Source of the DNA: Cristatella mucedo
Taxonomy: Eukaryota; Bryozoa; Phylactolaemata; Cristatellidae
Direction: 5' to 3'
Assembly: GCA_009760855.2 (NCBI GenBank)
Contig: WPIO01000117.1
Coordinates: 259,501 to 323,500, forward strand
DNA: 64,000 bases
Shown here: in pieces, positions 23,368 through 34,200 of the stretch
Layout of the letters: each line of letters starts with the position of its first letter
How positions within the stretch are numbered: the stretch's first letter is position 1
Notes under the pieces: generated by a model
What the model saw: only the letters and a program-made list of their open reading frames with translations
Told to the model about the DNA's origin: nothing
Database searches by the model: none
Program-made: the position numbers and the translations under genes

Positions 23368-23784
23368 TTATTCTTTACCAGACCGTGATATCGTGAATCC
23401 TTTAGTTACCGTATTTATACTCTTGAGTATGCTACCCGCCATCTTTTCAATCGTGCTCATACTCTGTACGATATCTTCCATAGTTTTCTGGATGTATCTG
23501 CTACAATTTATTTTAACTTCACCCAATAAATCTACTGCATAAGAGATGGAATTTATAACACTTATTTTACCAGCACATAATTCTTTCAACCATAAAATGA
23601 GTTTACCTTCTACATCCGTATGACTTTTGAAAAACATGGCCATGATGTGTACACCCTTTTCTCTTTGGTGAGGTGTAGATTTCATGGGTTCTTTGTAGCG
23701 CGTATCATCACCGGATTGAGAACTAATGATGGATCGAATTCTATTGGCAATTTCTTTATTTGCATCACTTCTCGCATCGTTCAA
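23368..23784 (-). pseudogene. Polinton-region ORF remnant, unknown
   Basis: The frame of 138 codons is Lys/Ile/Ser-rich with a helical C-terminal half (IVQSMSTIEKMAGSILKSI). It is not recognised. It shares AT-rich codon use and strand with the polymerase remnant. Confidence 0.35.
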
Positions 23785-23976
23785 AAGTGAATATGCTTTT
23801 CCGAGTCAGAGACATTACCAGTACTTTTTTAACTCTTTACTGAATCTTTTACTCAACTTTTCAATTTTCCAGAAGGCAAATCATCCATCAGTCTAATTAC
23901 TCTGACAGTTTTTTTAGACCTTACTTTAGAAGTACTAATACTAGAATTGACTCAGTGAATTCGAGCAATGTTTTCT

Positions 23977-24297
23977 CTAAATTCCGTCAGCATATTTTTC
24001 ATTTATTTCTTCATTAGCTGCATTCGTTATCTTAGCGTTTATGATATTTCTAGCTGCATCTATATTCCCTTCTCTAAACTTCGGAGTCAGTATCATTAAC
24101 GCTCTGCTGACGTCTGCACCATGAGCTTCGATATAAGGAGTTCTAACTGAAGCTGCAAGCGTTGTTTTAATCGCACCCAATCTATGCAAATCTACATTCG
24201 ATAAATCGCTTACATCAGAAGTGCAATACTTGGTGACCGTCTCAAGCGCTCGCTTATTCAAAGATTTGTTTAGCCGAGTTTCTTCTTTCGATTTCAT
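23977..24297 (-). pseudogene. Polinton-region ORF remnant, unknown
   Basis: The frame of 106 codons is charged and predicted helical, with NVDLHRLGAIKTTLAASVRT and AARNIINAKITNAANEEI segments. No family is recognised and no membrane segment is visible. It may have been joined to the frames on either side before decay. Confidence 0.35.
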
Positions 24298-24340
24298 CTC
24301 TTAAAGTTTGTATCTTTATTTGTCATCATAAAGGCTTGCA

Positions 24341-25960
24341 TTATAAATTCATCCACACCTTCAAAGTATACCTCTTGTTCTTCAAACCACCTCCTGGTGT
24401 GACTTCTCTTCTATACAAAGAGATTCCAAAACAACGGATAATTGTTATTTGAATCAAACATCTTCCGTCGGAATCTTTTTTCGTGAGGTTAATAACGGAG
24501 TAATCATGTCTGTTGATCGTGCTATTATTAACCCAATTTCTAAACTTTCTGCTTTCCACATTGCCAGCATATACATCTCGTATATACTTTATATCTTTTC
24601 CATTAGGCTTAAGCATAATGAAGAGATTTGCACTGTTTCTAATTTCTCTTCTTAGTATACCAGTAAATCCTTGAGAAAGGTAAAATGTGTTTTAAACAGT
24701 TCCTCAATCTAAACCCATTCCAATCGCACGAATAGGAACATTAGGTGGCTGCAACATGACAGTCTTTTCGTTCGCATCCACGGCAAGCAATTGCATTGGA
24801 TTGGACTGAAAGAGGAGACAAGTTACTCATTCTTAATATCATAGTAATTTTTATAAATCGGAAGAGTCCCACCAGGCACAGATAGGGAAACAGATGCTTT
24901 AAGAAGTGACTATGGATTAACAATAGCAGTGGTTTCTGCTCGAGCTGTCTATACTGGAACGATTGGGACTTGCCCTATCTCATTGCTAGCTGACATGGTC
25001 GTCTGACGGGTGTTCATACCTGTGAAGATGCTCGGAAAAACTACGTACACGTCCTCTTAAACGACGGGCTTAACGCCACTAACTCCGCTGACGAGTGGAG
25101 ATGCAACGAGAATCTGATCTGCAATCCAACTAGTATAACTGCTATCCTGATCCAACCTATAGTCAATCTGATTCCTCACGTAGCCTCCAAATTAGCTGTA
25201 ACTTTATAATTGCCAGCCAGAATGAGAATCTGAGCCCCAGCCTCACACTGAGGGATGTAAACCTTTTTCACGTACGTATCAGTTAACACGGGGATGTCAG
25301 AAGCGAGCGTTTGAGCATCGTGAGGAACAAGTTTCGATTTAACGAGGTAATCGATGTAATCGATGCTTCAGCTTCTGAGCTGTAGTTGCATCGTTAGCGT
25401 CGGTGCCATCCGTCACAGTGGTAAAAGCAGCAGCTGGCGTGTGCATTTCCTTTCCTAAGCTAATGTAAAAAATTACGATGCTAAACTTGAGTGATTGACC
25501 GTATCCGCTTATTAAACTCTGGAACGATAGGTTATAATCTGACTGTTTTAGAATCAATTAGAGTTACAGCTTTTTTTACAAGTATTCCTACAACAATGAA
25601 GCTACCGCCACTTGGCACCGTTTCCCAATCTTGATCCCGAAAACTAGGCCCTTCTAGAAATCCAAATTTACCAGCAAGTGACGCATACATATAATAAGTA
25701 GATTTGTCAACGTGAATCTTGTTCCTACGATTTACATTCTTTTCAATTGAAAACTTTTATTCGGCTATATATAAGTCTTTAGCAGTGATTACAGAAGAGA
25801 TTAGAAAATGTTAGTACATCAATCTCAGTTTTGCTTTCTATCCTATAACACGAGGTAGGAATAAACGTTTGAACAGTAGATGTGACAGTCATGATGGTTG
25901 AAGTTGCAGAACTATGCCGAGAAATGTCGTTGCAGCGCTACTATTAACTGCATGCATACA
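24341..25960 (-). pseudogene. Polinton-region ORF remnants, possible capsid genes
   Basis: Short frames (24341-24616; 25339-25557 with KEMHTPAAAFTTVTDGTDAN; others near 25850) are broken by stops. In related elements the capsid genes lie on one side of the polymerase. The capsid suggestion rests on position only. Confidence 0.25.
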
Positions 25961-26300
25961 TTCTCAATGCTATTAATGATCGATATATGTGCGCAATAAA
26001 CTAATAAGGCTGCAAACCCTCTGATCTCTGTGCACTAAGCACATAGCGCCAGAACATCGTAGCTGAGTGATTGAAGCTGGCACTCTATTGAAAAGATCTC
26101 TATTAGTATCGTTTCTCATAGTCGTGTAAATCTTTGAAGATATGTCTATCTCCTTTTATAATAATGTAAAAAAATTAAATAAATTTTTAAATATACATTT
26201 GCTTAGATCTTGTTTCTAAGTGTATATCGAAAGGAAATGATTAAAGACAAAAGTCACATTCATCAGGCTTCTCACCACTGATCTTGTAATGACCATGAGC

Positions 26301-26318
<18 letters not shown>

Positions 26319-26366
<48 letters not shown>
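26319..26366. repeat. (AT)n(GA)n microsatellite inside the Polinton block
   Basis: A short AT run at 26300-26319 passes directly into GA repeats. It is a later insertion or slippage product within the dead element. Confidence 0.85.
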
Positions 26367-26367
<1 letters not shown>

Positions 26368-26649
26368 CAACAATTGAGCCAATATATTATTTTTCAATCG
26401 TATGCTGATAGTGCAATCTTCTCTTTGTTAATTGTATACATCCCGTAATACGAGCTTTGAAACCTAACCTGTCTTCGTGTAATGCTCTGCTTTGTAGATA
26501 GACACTCAGTAAATTCTTTATGATAAATATAATTCTTTGCAACGCATTTATTCATATCTTTAGCCTTCTTAGCGGAAGAGCATATAAAAAATGAGCCACC
26601 AGTAGACTTCTATCCTTAATGAATACATCTTTGGCTTTAAGAATATTCT

Positions 26650-29550
26650 CCCACTTCATACTATTGTCTGTATACCTTCCCAGTTTACTTAGTTGTCTCT
26701 TTATCCTTTTTAGGAAGTCTATCAGCTACTTCATCTTTAAACTTATCTATTACCTTCTTGTTAGCATTTATGATATCAGAAACCTTATCATTTTGCCATA
26801 TAGATTGATGCTTTGAACAGTTAGTTAGATCTAATTCCGGAGGAGAGCTTTCGAAATGCTTACAGAATTTTTCTGTAGTCACTTGTATGATTAAAGAGTC
26901 AATATCCGTATAGGCGAGATTAACTTGTCTACCATAACACTTTTTGATATTATCATAGTAAAATCTTAGCAATAATAACTTTGGCAAATCCAGATTTGCT
27001 ACTCCGACATAAATAGTTGTGTTTAGTTTTACAAATGCTTTCCTACTCTCTATTGTTATTAAATTTTTATTAAAAATCCTATTAAAAAATCTTCGAATTA
27101 TAGAATTATCTTTCTTTTTCAGCTAATGGTTCTTCTTAAGCTGAATCATTTTTAAAAAACTGTACTTTCTGCTTCCTCTAACGTTTTCCATAGTCTTACT
27201 AAAGAAAGTGTTGTTTCCCAACTTGAAGAAGTCCTTCTCAAAATCATTCTTAGAGCTATTTCTCATCTTGGTGTTGTTTTCAATGCATGGTTTTAACCAA
27301 ATCTCTGATTGAACTCTAACATCCTATGAACTTAATGTAAATCAAATCCACGTTCTAGGCAGAACCGCAAGTTGCGACAATGAATTGCATACCTTGTCTT
27401 TGGAGTTAAGTCTAGCACAAGCTTTACTGTCTTGTAACTCTCTGTAATAAAAGTACTCAGATATTTAGAACACTCTTTCTCTGTAATAATCATTCTCTTG
27501 GAAGTCGTGGATAATCAGAATAGTATTTATGTTCTTTTATTTTTGCAACTAATATCTACCTCCAATAAATATCCTTTAGGAGAATCTTCACCTAACTTAA
27601 TATCTTATATAATTTCTTACTTATACCTTTTTTAGATAAGAACTTGAATCTGCCATTATGTAGACATTGAGATACTGTCCATTCGTAGAGATTTTTGGCA
27701 TCGAATTATAATAACCATGACTTAACCATCTTCAAACTTCGCATCATATTCATAACAGTATTAATTATTAGCCGTAACATGCCTAGTTGAAACTTGACAC
27801 ATGCCTCCTATAATTGCCTGCTGAACAAATTATTGTGCTCAACATTGGTAAGTAGCTTTATAATCACGTTAGTGTACCTTAAGCAAAACTACCCAGATCG
27901 TGTGAGGAGTTGTTAGAAAGTGAACCGGATCTAATTAATCGTGAGAATTCATCAAGTTCCTAAATGCGCGAAATACATCAACTAACAGCACCACTTATAC
28001 AGCTGAATACAAGTCAAAATAACCACGCATGTATTTACTATTTAATGTGTTCCAAATCTCATTAGCACGATCATTTTCACCCTTTTTCTCTTTCCATTCA
28101 AAGAAGAATCAAAGATTAAATATCTGGCAACTCTTCTGGAAGCCTTTCACATCCAGTCATGTACTCGTATGGATGTTTTCTCTTTCTAGTTAGCAAATGA
28201 AATTTGGATTTTTCACAGTAATTAAACTTTGATCTAGTCACTGGAAACGTACTTCCAGATAGTCTAAGGTTTTTTTCCACGATCATCCAGGGCACTATTC
28301 GTCGTCTACATCGAATCCTTTGGAAGTAAGTCTGCCAATTTCAATGCAATACATACATGCTTCTCCGTGTTGTCAGCGACGACATTCCTTTTCAAGAGTT
28401 AAGATATTTCCTTAACTCTTGAACAATCGAATGAGATTCATATCCGTGAAGATTATGAATGAATATTTGTGTCTTGTATTGTCCTATCTATCAAGGTTAC
28501 GAACGGTCTGAGTAGCATCTGTTAAGTAGCAGAGATCTAAAACTTTATCAACTTCATTCAACTTTTCCTCGCATATGTGACATACTTTACTTTCTTCATA
28601 CAACTTCCTTTCTCCTGCACTCATACATCTTTTGCCGAATAACACCCATACTCCTCACATGGCTCAGTAAGCTCTTCCTTAATTGTTTCACTCTCTTCTA
28701 GAAGGCTAACTAGATTCTCTTCACTCTATCAGGTCCTCTGACAAACTCAAACTTTCTTATTCCTCTCTTTCAGCAACTGCAATAACGCAAGAACCAGAAC
28801 ACAGAACATTTTGAAAGGTATTCTTTTGCTTCTATCGGATTTATTGTTTCCCTTACTGCTTACACAATAAACATTCAAAATCTGCATGAGCACTATGTGG
28901 AAATTTCAACATTTTTTAATATTCCCCAGACTTCAATTAATCTCCACCGTCATTCTTATCTGAAGCTTTCGGCATCTTAACAGCTACACTAATATAACTT
29001 TCTGTCTCACAATCAGCGCGATGAGATTATAAAGTGGAGCACGAGTACGACCCTAACCAAACACTTCTTACAGAAATAGAAATAATAATAATACCAGTGA
29101 GCTCCTCCAGTCCAGTCACTTTCTCAGTCCTACACAAGGCATTGCAGTTAACGTTTAAAGTGAAGTGAGTTATAGTGCAATCTTCATTTTTTTAAGTAGC
29201 AAGTCAACATGAGGTTCCTTCTCTCGCATATCATGATCAAGTGATAGACCATTTCGATAAATGCACTCATACACGCTAATACTTATACCAAATAGATCAG
29301 CTAACTTTGGAAAATCCTTAATTCTAAGAGACCCGTCGTTTTCATTAGCTGCTAAAATAACGTAGAAACCAGGCTTCAAATGAGAGTATTTATCAGCTAA
29401 TACGTTCTCAAGATATTCTGCATTCGCTTCATGATTCTTTATCCGATTAAAGGCTCTGAGAATGCACCACGAAGCACATTGATTATCATTTAGATTCTTA
29501 ATATTAATGACTGCCTTCTCACTAGCTAGAGCTGCAGGTAACGGTAACCA
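26650..29550 (-). pseudogene. Disabled protein-primed DNA polymerase B
   Basis: Read on the minus strand from about 29550 down, family-specific segments appear in the expected order. First is an N-terminal stretch with LRIKDFPKLADLFGISISVY and KEPHVDLLLKK (about 29170-29400). Next is a region with paired cysteines and a HNLxGYxxHL-like remnant near 28400-28600. Then come HPYEYMTGCERLPEELPD (near 28150) and a KxYDLY/DVFRAF exonuclease-side segment (near 28000). Near 27350 there is a RNLRFCLERG segment, and finally the polymerase motif with AYTDIDSLIIQV (near 26920), the YxDTDS metal-binding box with one substitution. Stops and frame changes separate these parts. The gene is described only; no intact product exists here. 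Confidence 0.75.
28391..28423. other. Perfect 13-bp hairpin in the polymerase relic
   Basis: TTCAAGAGTTAAG and CTTAACTCTTGAA pair exactly around a 7-nt loop. It looks like a local inverted duplication. Confidence 0.55.
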
Positions 29551-30236
29551 ACTGATCCCAGATTGATAACAGAATGGAGTAAGCTTTGCATAAAGGCTAT
29601 TAATTCACTCCACTCTTCAATCCTATAATCTAGCACTTTAAAATTTTTCTAAACCGCTTGAAGTTAAACTTGCTTAAAGTTAGAACTACTATTTAAAATT
29701 ATTAGTAACTCACCATATAACTTTGTACCAAATAAGCTTCCATTACTTCCAATAACAGTGAAATCAATAAACAATGAAAGCTTAATACTTATACGCTCAT
29801 TAACAATTGACTTGATGATTCGCATCAAAGGCGGCACTACTTTTTCTTAGATTGTAAAAGTCCACATCGCTGAGTGTAAAGGCATTATATTCATAATCAA
29901 TCTCTCTTCCATTGTTAGTGTTTCTTCCTAGGAGCCAACCAATACGATCTATCGTTCCATTCTTCTAGTCTCTCATTTGTAAGATGAATCGCTTAGCAGC
30001 CTTTGATGTGGGCTTTTTAGAAACACTAAGAAACCGCAGTTTAATTAACAACTTATACAAAGTCAGACTGAGACTTTGGATATGCTGGTATAATACCTGT
30101 TGCTTTTCTAACATCTTCCATAACTCTCTTTGCAAAGCGAGAATACTGACTCATTCCAACGCTTCTCTTTGTACGACGCACGCTTGCTTTATTATGCAGC
30201 TGAAAAATAATTCTTTTAAATGAAAACAAACGCCAC

Positions 30237-30324
30237 CCCTCTGCTGCTGCTGAACCTACTTGAACCTTGAACCCTCTGCTGCTGCTGAACCTACTTGAAC
30301 CTTGAACCCTCTGCTGCTGCTGAA
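30237..30324. repeat. 35-bp tandem repeat, 2.5 copies
   Basis: The unit starts CCCTCTGCTGCTGCTGAACC and repeats without visible change at 30237, 30272 and (partly) 30307. It marks the 3'-side edge of the AT-rich Polinton block. Confidence 0.85.
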
Positions 30325-30473
30325 CTTTGCACGCTAGACGATAAAACGTCATCCTCCTGCTGTAGTGACATTCGTTGTATAAAAATGCATTATTTACCTG
30401 ACGGTCGAGGTTCCTAGAAATCAGGTTTAAACTAGTCTTGACGTGGCGCAGCGCGTGCGGCGGCGGCCGAGCG

Positions 30474-30495
30474 AAACCGGTTTAAACCGGTTTAA
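30474..30495. promoter_or_regulatory. Paired AACCGGTT palindromes upstream of the MCFD2-like gene
   Basis: Two perfect AACCGGTT sites start 11 bp apart (30475 and 30486), about 400 bp upstream of the start codon. The same spacing occurs at 13658/13669. This is the consensus recognised by Grainyhead-family factors. Confidence 0.45.
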
Positions 30496-30876
30496 GGTTC
30501 CGCAACTGTCCGGTAAACGACGCACTTTTTCCGCCTCTTGCGCCGCTAGTGATTTTAGGCTCGCTCAGCGGGCACAAGCGCCGCCACCAACCAACCGTCG
30601 CCCCAATCGCCCCTCCCCCACCACCTTTCTGCTGAAGCTTGGCGTCGCAAGACGGGCCGCTGCGAGCGCGCCGAGCGGCGGTCACTACGGACACCGGCGC
30701 CCCGCCCACCGCTACGCGGAAACGGCGAGCCCGCAGCCGGTCGGATGACAGCGCGGCGGCGGCGGCCACGCCTTTTCCGCATCCACTTGCAGCCACGACG
30801 GCAGGCAGGCGCGCGACGGCAACGGCTGCGCGACTTGCTTCAACGACTCGACGCGCTTCACGCTCGACGGACGGGA

Positions 30877-31037
30877 ATGACGGGAATGATGGCGAGCCCG
30901 GCGGCGGCGCTCGTGGCGTGCGCCTCACTCATCCTCGCGCTCGAGGTCGTCGGCGGCGGCGTGGAGGCGCACGCCGGACATTCCCACGAGAGTCGCCAGG
31001 TCAACAGAAGCTTCCAGACAGCTGCGAACGACACGGA
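30877..31037 (+). CDS. MCFD2: MCFD2-like gene, coding exon 1 (signal peptide)
   Basis: The exon encodes the signal peptide and a short linker with HAGHSHESRQ and a possible N-glycosylation site (NRS). It ends GGA|GTGAGC in phase 2. Confidence 0.8.
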
Positions 31038-31201
31038 GTGAGCTGGCCGCTGCGGGAGCGGCGGATGCGCGCGCGATCGAGGGGTCGCCGAGGAGCGGCG
31101 GTGTCAGCGAGGCTCGCGCGCGCTCGCACGGCGCCAACCAGGGCCACACGGGTCGCGTGAAGAAGCAGCTGCGCCGCCGCCGCCGCAAGCGATAGCGAGC
31201 T

Positions 31202-31260
<59 letters not shown>

Positions 31261-34200
31261 GCCGTGTGGCGCCCTCTGGTCCGCTCCCAATGCTGCGCTC
31301 GTCGGCTGCCGCGCTCTGTCGTCGTCAGGCACATTCAGGAGCATCTGAAAGAGGACTTTGGCATGAACGTCTCCGTCGAAAACATGACGGCAGAGGAAAT
31401 GTCTTACTACTACTTCCGGTAAGCAGTCTCCCCCCCTGGCTCCGGAGCGAATCGAGAACTGGCTGCTGCTGCGCGCGGCTACGCAAACGCTGGGGCCTTG
31501 GAGAAGCTGTGCGGGCTGCCGCCTAGTCGGGACCGGAAGCGAAGAGAAAGGATAACTCCTGCTCATAGGACACCCTAAGCGTGTGGCTGGATTATGTAAT
31601 GAATGTAATGTAATGTATCTCCGTCTGTAACTCCACAAAGTCATAAATACCATGTGGGTGTTACGCAGGAGAGTTTTGTATAGCGCACTCACAGCCTAAG
31701 TGGCTTTCGGTACGCGTTCGGTAGCCAACAGACTTCGAAAAGCTTGGGCCCCACCGGGATTTGAACCCGGAACCTCTAGCACCCAAAGCGATAATCCTAC
31801 CGCTAGAAGGCTTTTCTCTTCTAATAGGTGATGCTGTTGTGCGACCATCACCGCGTGCTTGAAATTTAGGTGCCGTTTTCGACAGCTGCCTAAATTTTAA
31901 AAGCTTCATTCAGAAGACTGCCTCTACAGCTTGCAATTACGTCCGATCCCTATCTAAGATTAGGAGCAGTCTTCCACAGTGGCTTGCAAAAAATTTAACT
32001 AGCTCCTTAGTTCTGTCTCGACTTGATTATTGTAATTTCCTTTTGGCTGGGCTACTAAAAAAGCTCTAAGTCACTGCAGCTGGCTATGAATATGGCTGCA
32101 AGACTAGTTTGTAAATCCCAGACGTTTGACCGCGTGTCTCCTTTGCTAAAAGAGCTAGGATGGATGCCGGTTGAGCAACGAATACAGAGCCAAGTTCTTA
32201 CGCTGACCCGCAAGGCCAAGGTCACGGCTTAGCTCCTCCATACCTAGCTGAACTGCGGCACCAGTTTCAGCCTTCTCGTGCCCTCGGGTCCTGTATGGAC
32301 AACAAATTAGCTGCTCCATTCCTCCGCTTAAAGACCGTCGGCGACAGATGCTTTAGCTCTGCTGGACCTAGACTGTTGAACTCGCCTCCAAAATTCTTAC
32401 GAAACGGCTACTACTCTCCTACTGCTGACTATGGCTCATTCTTTCTAGCGGTCCTGAGCTGTTACTTTCATAATAATAATAATGCACTTGATAAAGCGCC
32501 CTCGGAGAACTCAATCTCTCTAGGCGCTTTACATTTGCTGCAAAGGGAAATGCAGTTGAATGGTGATTAATATCATGCTTGATAAACAGACAAAATGAAT
32601 AACATGGTTAGGGGTGACATGCACAGGGTCAGCATGCAATATTACTCACTACCTCAACTGCTCTCTAGACTCTGCTATGCTTCCCAATTTCTCTTTGTTT
32701 CGTGAGACGACGTCTGTTGGCTACCGAATGCGTACCGAAAGCCGCTTAGGCTGTGAGTGCGTTATACAAAACTCTCCAGCGTAACACCCACATAGTCTTT
32801 ATGACTTTGTGGAGTTACAGAAGGAGATACATTACACTGCATAAATGAGAGCTGCCGGAAGATCCCCCAATGCAACATTGCGTTCGTACTGCTATGGCGA
32901 GCGCTCTGGTCGCCAGAGTCGCAGCTGTTACCGCTCGGTCTGATGACTCCGTCAACGCATACCTGAAGTGAACGTCCGATCCCATGTAACAATGCCTCAA
33001 TGTATGCGCCGTCATTTCTGGCTTCAACGCGAGACTACGAGTGGTTTACCTTTGGTAAAAACCTTTTTGCTTTTTTTTTACCTTTTTGCTTTTACCTTTT
33101 TTACCTTTAAGCGTTTGCTATGCGGCAGTGAATAGCCAGAAGCTAAACGAGTTTCCATGGTTTCCAAAGAGCTGGAGGGGGCGTGTAGTCGGTTTAAGTA
33201 TCTGCCAGCGTATCGATCTCGATCTGCCTAGACATTAAGCGCACCAAGTGCTCCGCTGCGTTCGGATAAAAAGAGCTCGATTAACCAATAGGATCAGACT
33301 CATCCGCCAGCCTGTGCAATACGCCATCAGACGTTGTTTATGCATGCTAATCACACGCATGCATTATACAATGGATATATATTTCGAGCAGCTCCTGTGG
33401 ACTTGTGGACCTGTGGTCTTGCCTCGCTGAGCCATAGTAGATCGGTCAAGGAAGGCAATGCTGCGCCATCTTCACTTGACCTAAGTGCACCATCTTCCGG
33501 CGTGACGGACTTTCGTGATTAAATTAGTAGAGATAGAAATTTAAAAATGATATGCTTACAGCACCCTGAAAGAATCAAACCTCTTTCTTTATAAATCAAA
33601 TATTTTCGCAGTTAGAGCATAGAAAGCCCGTTCACAATCCTCTAAATACGATTTGATGTTTAACATTATTATAGCCCTCTGGACATAATACGCCTTTAAT
33701 CACCATTACACTCGCGTTACCCAATATATTAGACAAAGCAAGAGAAAATAAGACATACTGGACGTTACAAGTACCGTTATTACTATTGCTTATTCAATTG
33801 TACATTTAGAGGATAGGATAGCTAATCAGTGAACTGCACCCTCAGATTGGCTTGGTTTCACCACATCCGATTTCTGGAAAAATAGTTTTTGCTCGCACAC
33901 AATTTCAAAGTCGAGCGGCTGCATCTGGCGTTGAAGGATTAGCAAGGGTGCTCGAATGCGTAGGCGTACATTCCAAATGTACAGTAATTTGAATTGTAAT
34001 GCATGGGTGTATAATCGACTCGGGCAACCGAGCGCGAGTGAGATGTATCATTTTTAATATCTAGATCAACTTTTTAATGAATATATTTGAACAGCCGCGA
34101 TAAAGTGAGGTGGCCGCGAAAATCGAAGCGTGAAGTGGTGAGGGCGGGTAATAATAATAATTAATCAATTAGTAATTAATTAGTAAATAGTAATAGTGCA

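Larger units (their letters stand above)
22000..30350 (-). mobile_element. Decayed Polinton/Maverick element (virus-derived)
   Basis: This AT-rich block differs sharply in composition from its GC-rich neighbours. It carries a disabled protein-primed DNA polymerase B on the minus strand (26650-29550). Further minus-strand frames of viral style lie at 23368-23784, 23977-24297, 24341-24616 and 25339-25557. No frame is complete; stops and frameshifts occur throughout, so the copy is inert. I could not find terminal inverted repeats, an integrase, an FtsK-like ATPase or a protease by eye. An adintovirus-type relic is the main alternative label. The boundaries are set by composition only. Confidence 0.7.
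31553..32840 (+). mobile_element. Lineage-B LINE in MCFD2 intron 2, twice interrupted
   Basis: The segment starts at the LLIGHPKRVAGL coding stretch and runs to the end motif GYRMRTESRLGCECVIQNS and the (ATTAC)n-like tail. It matches 17790-18690 but is interrupted by a SINE (31594-31813) and a lineage-A LINE tail (32470-32640). Both host halves resume exactly where they left off. Confidence 0.85.

Noticed and set aside
30443-31692. Other long frames overlapping the MCFD2 first exons on both strands
   Set aside because: They arise from GC-rich codons in wrong frames; only the frame with the signal peptide joins to the EF-hand exons.
31744-31813. Functional tRNA-Pro gene
   Set aside because: The anticodon stem has mismatches, the 5' acceptor arm does not pair, and the unit is fused to a LINE tail; it is a SINE head.
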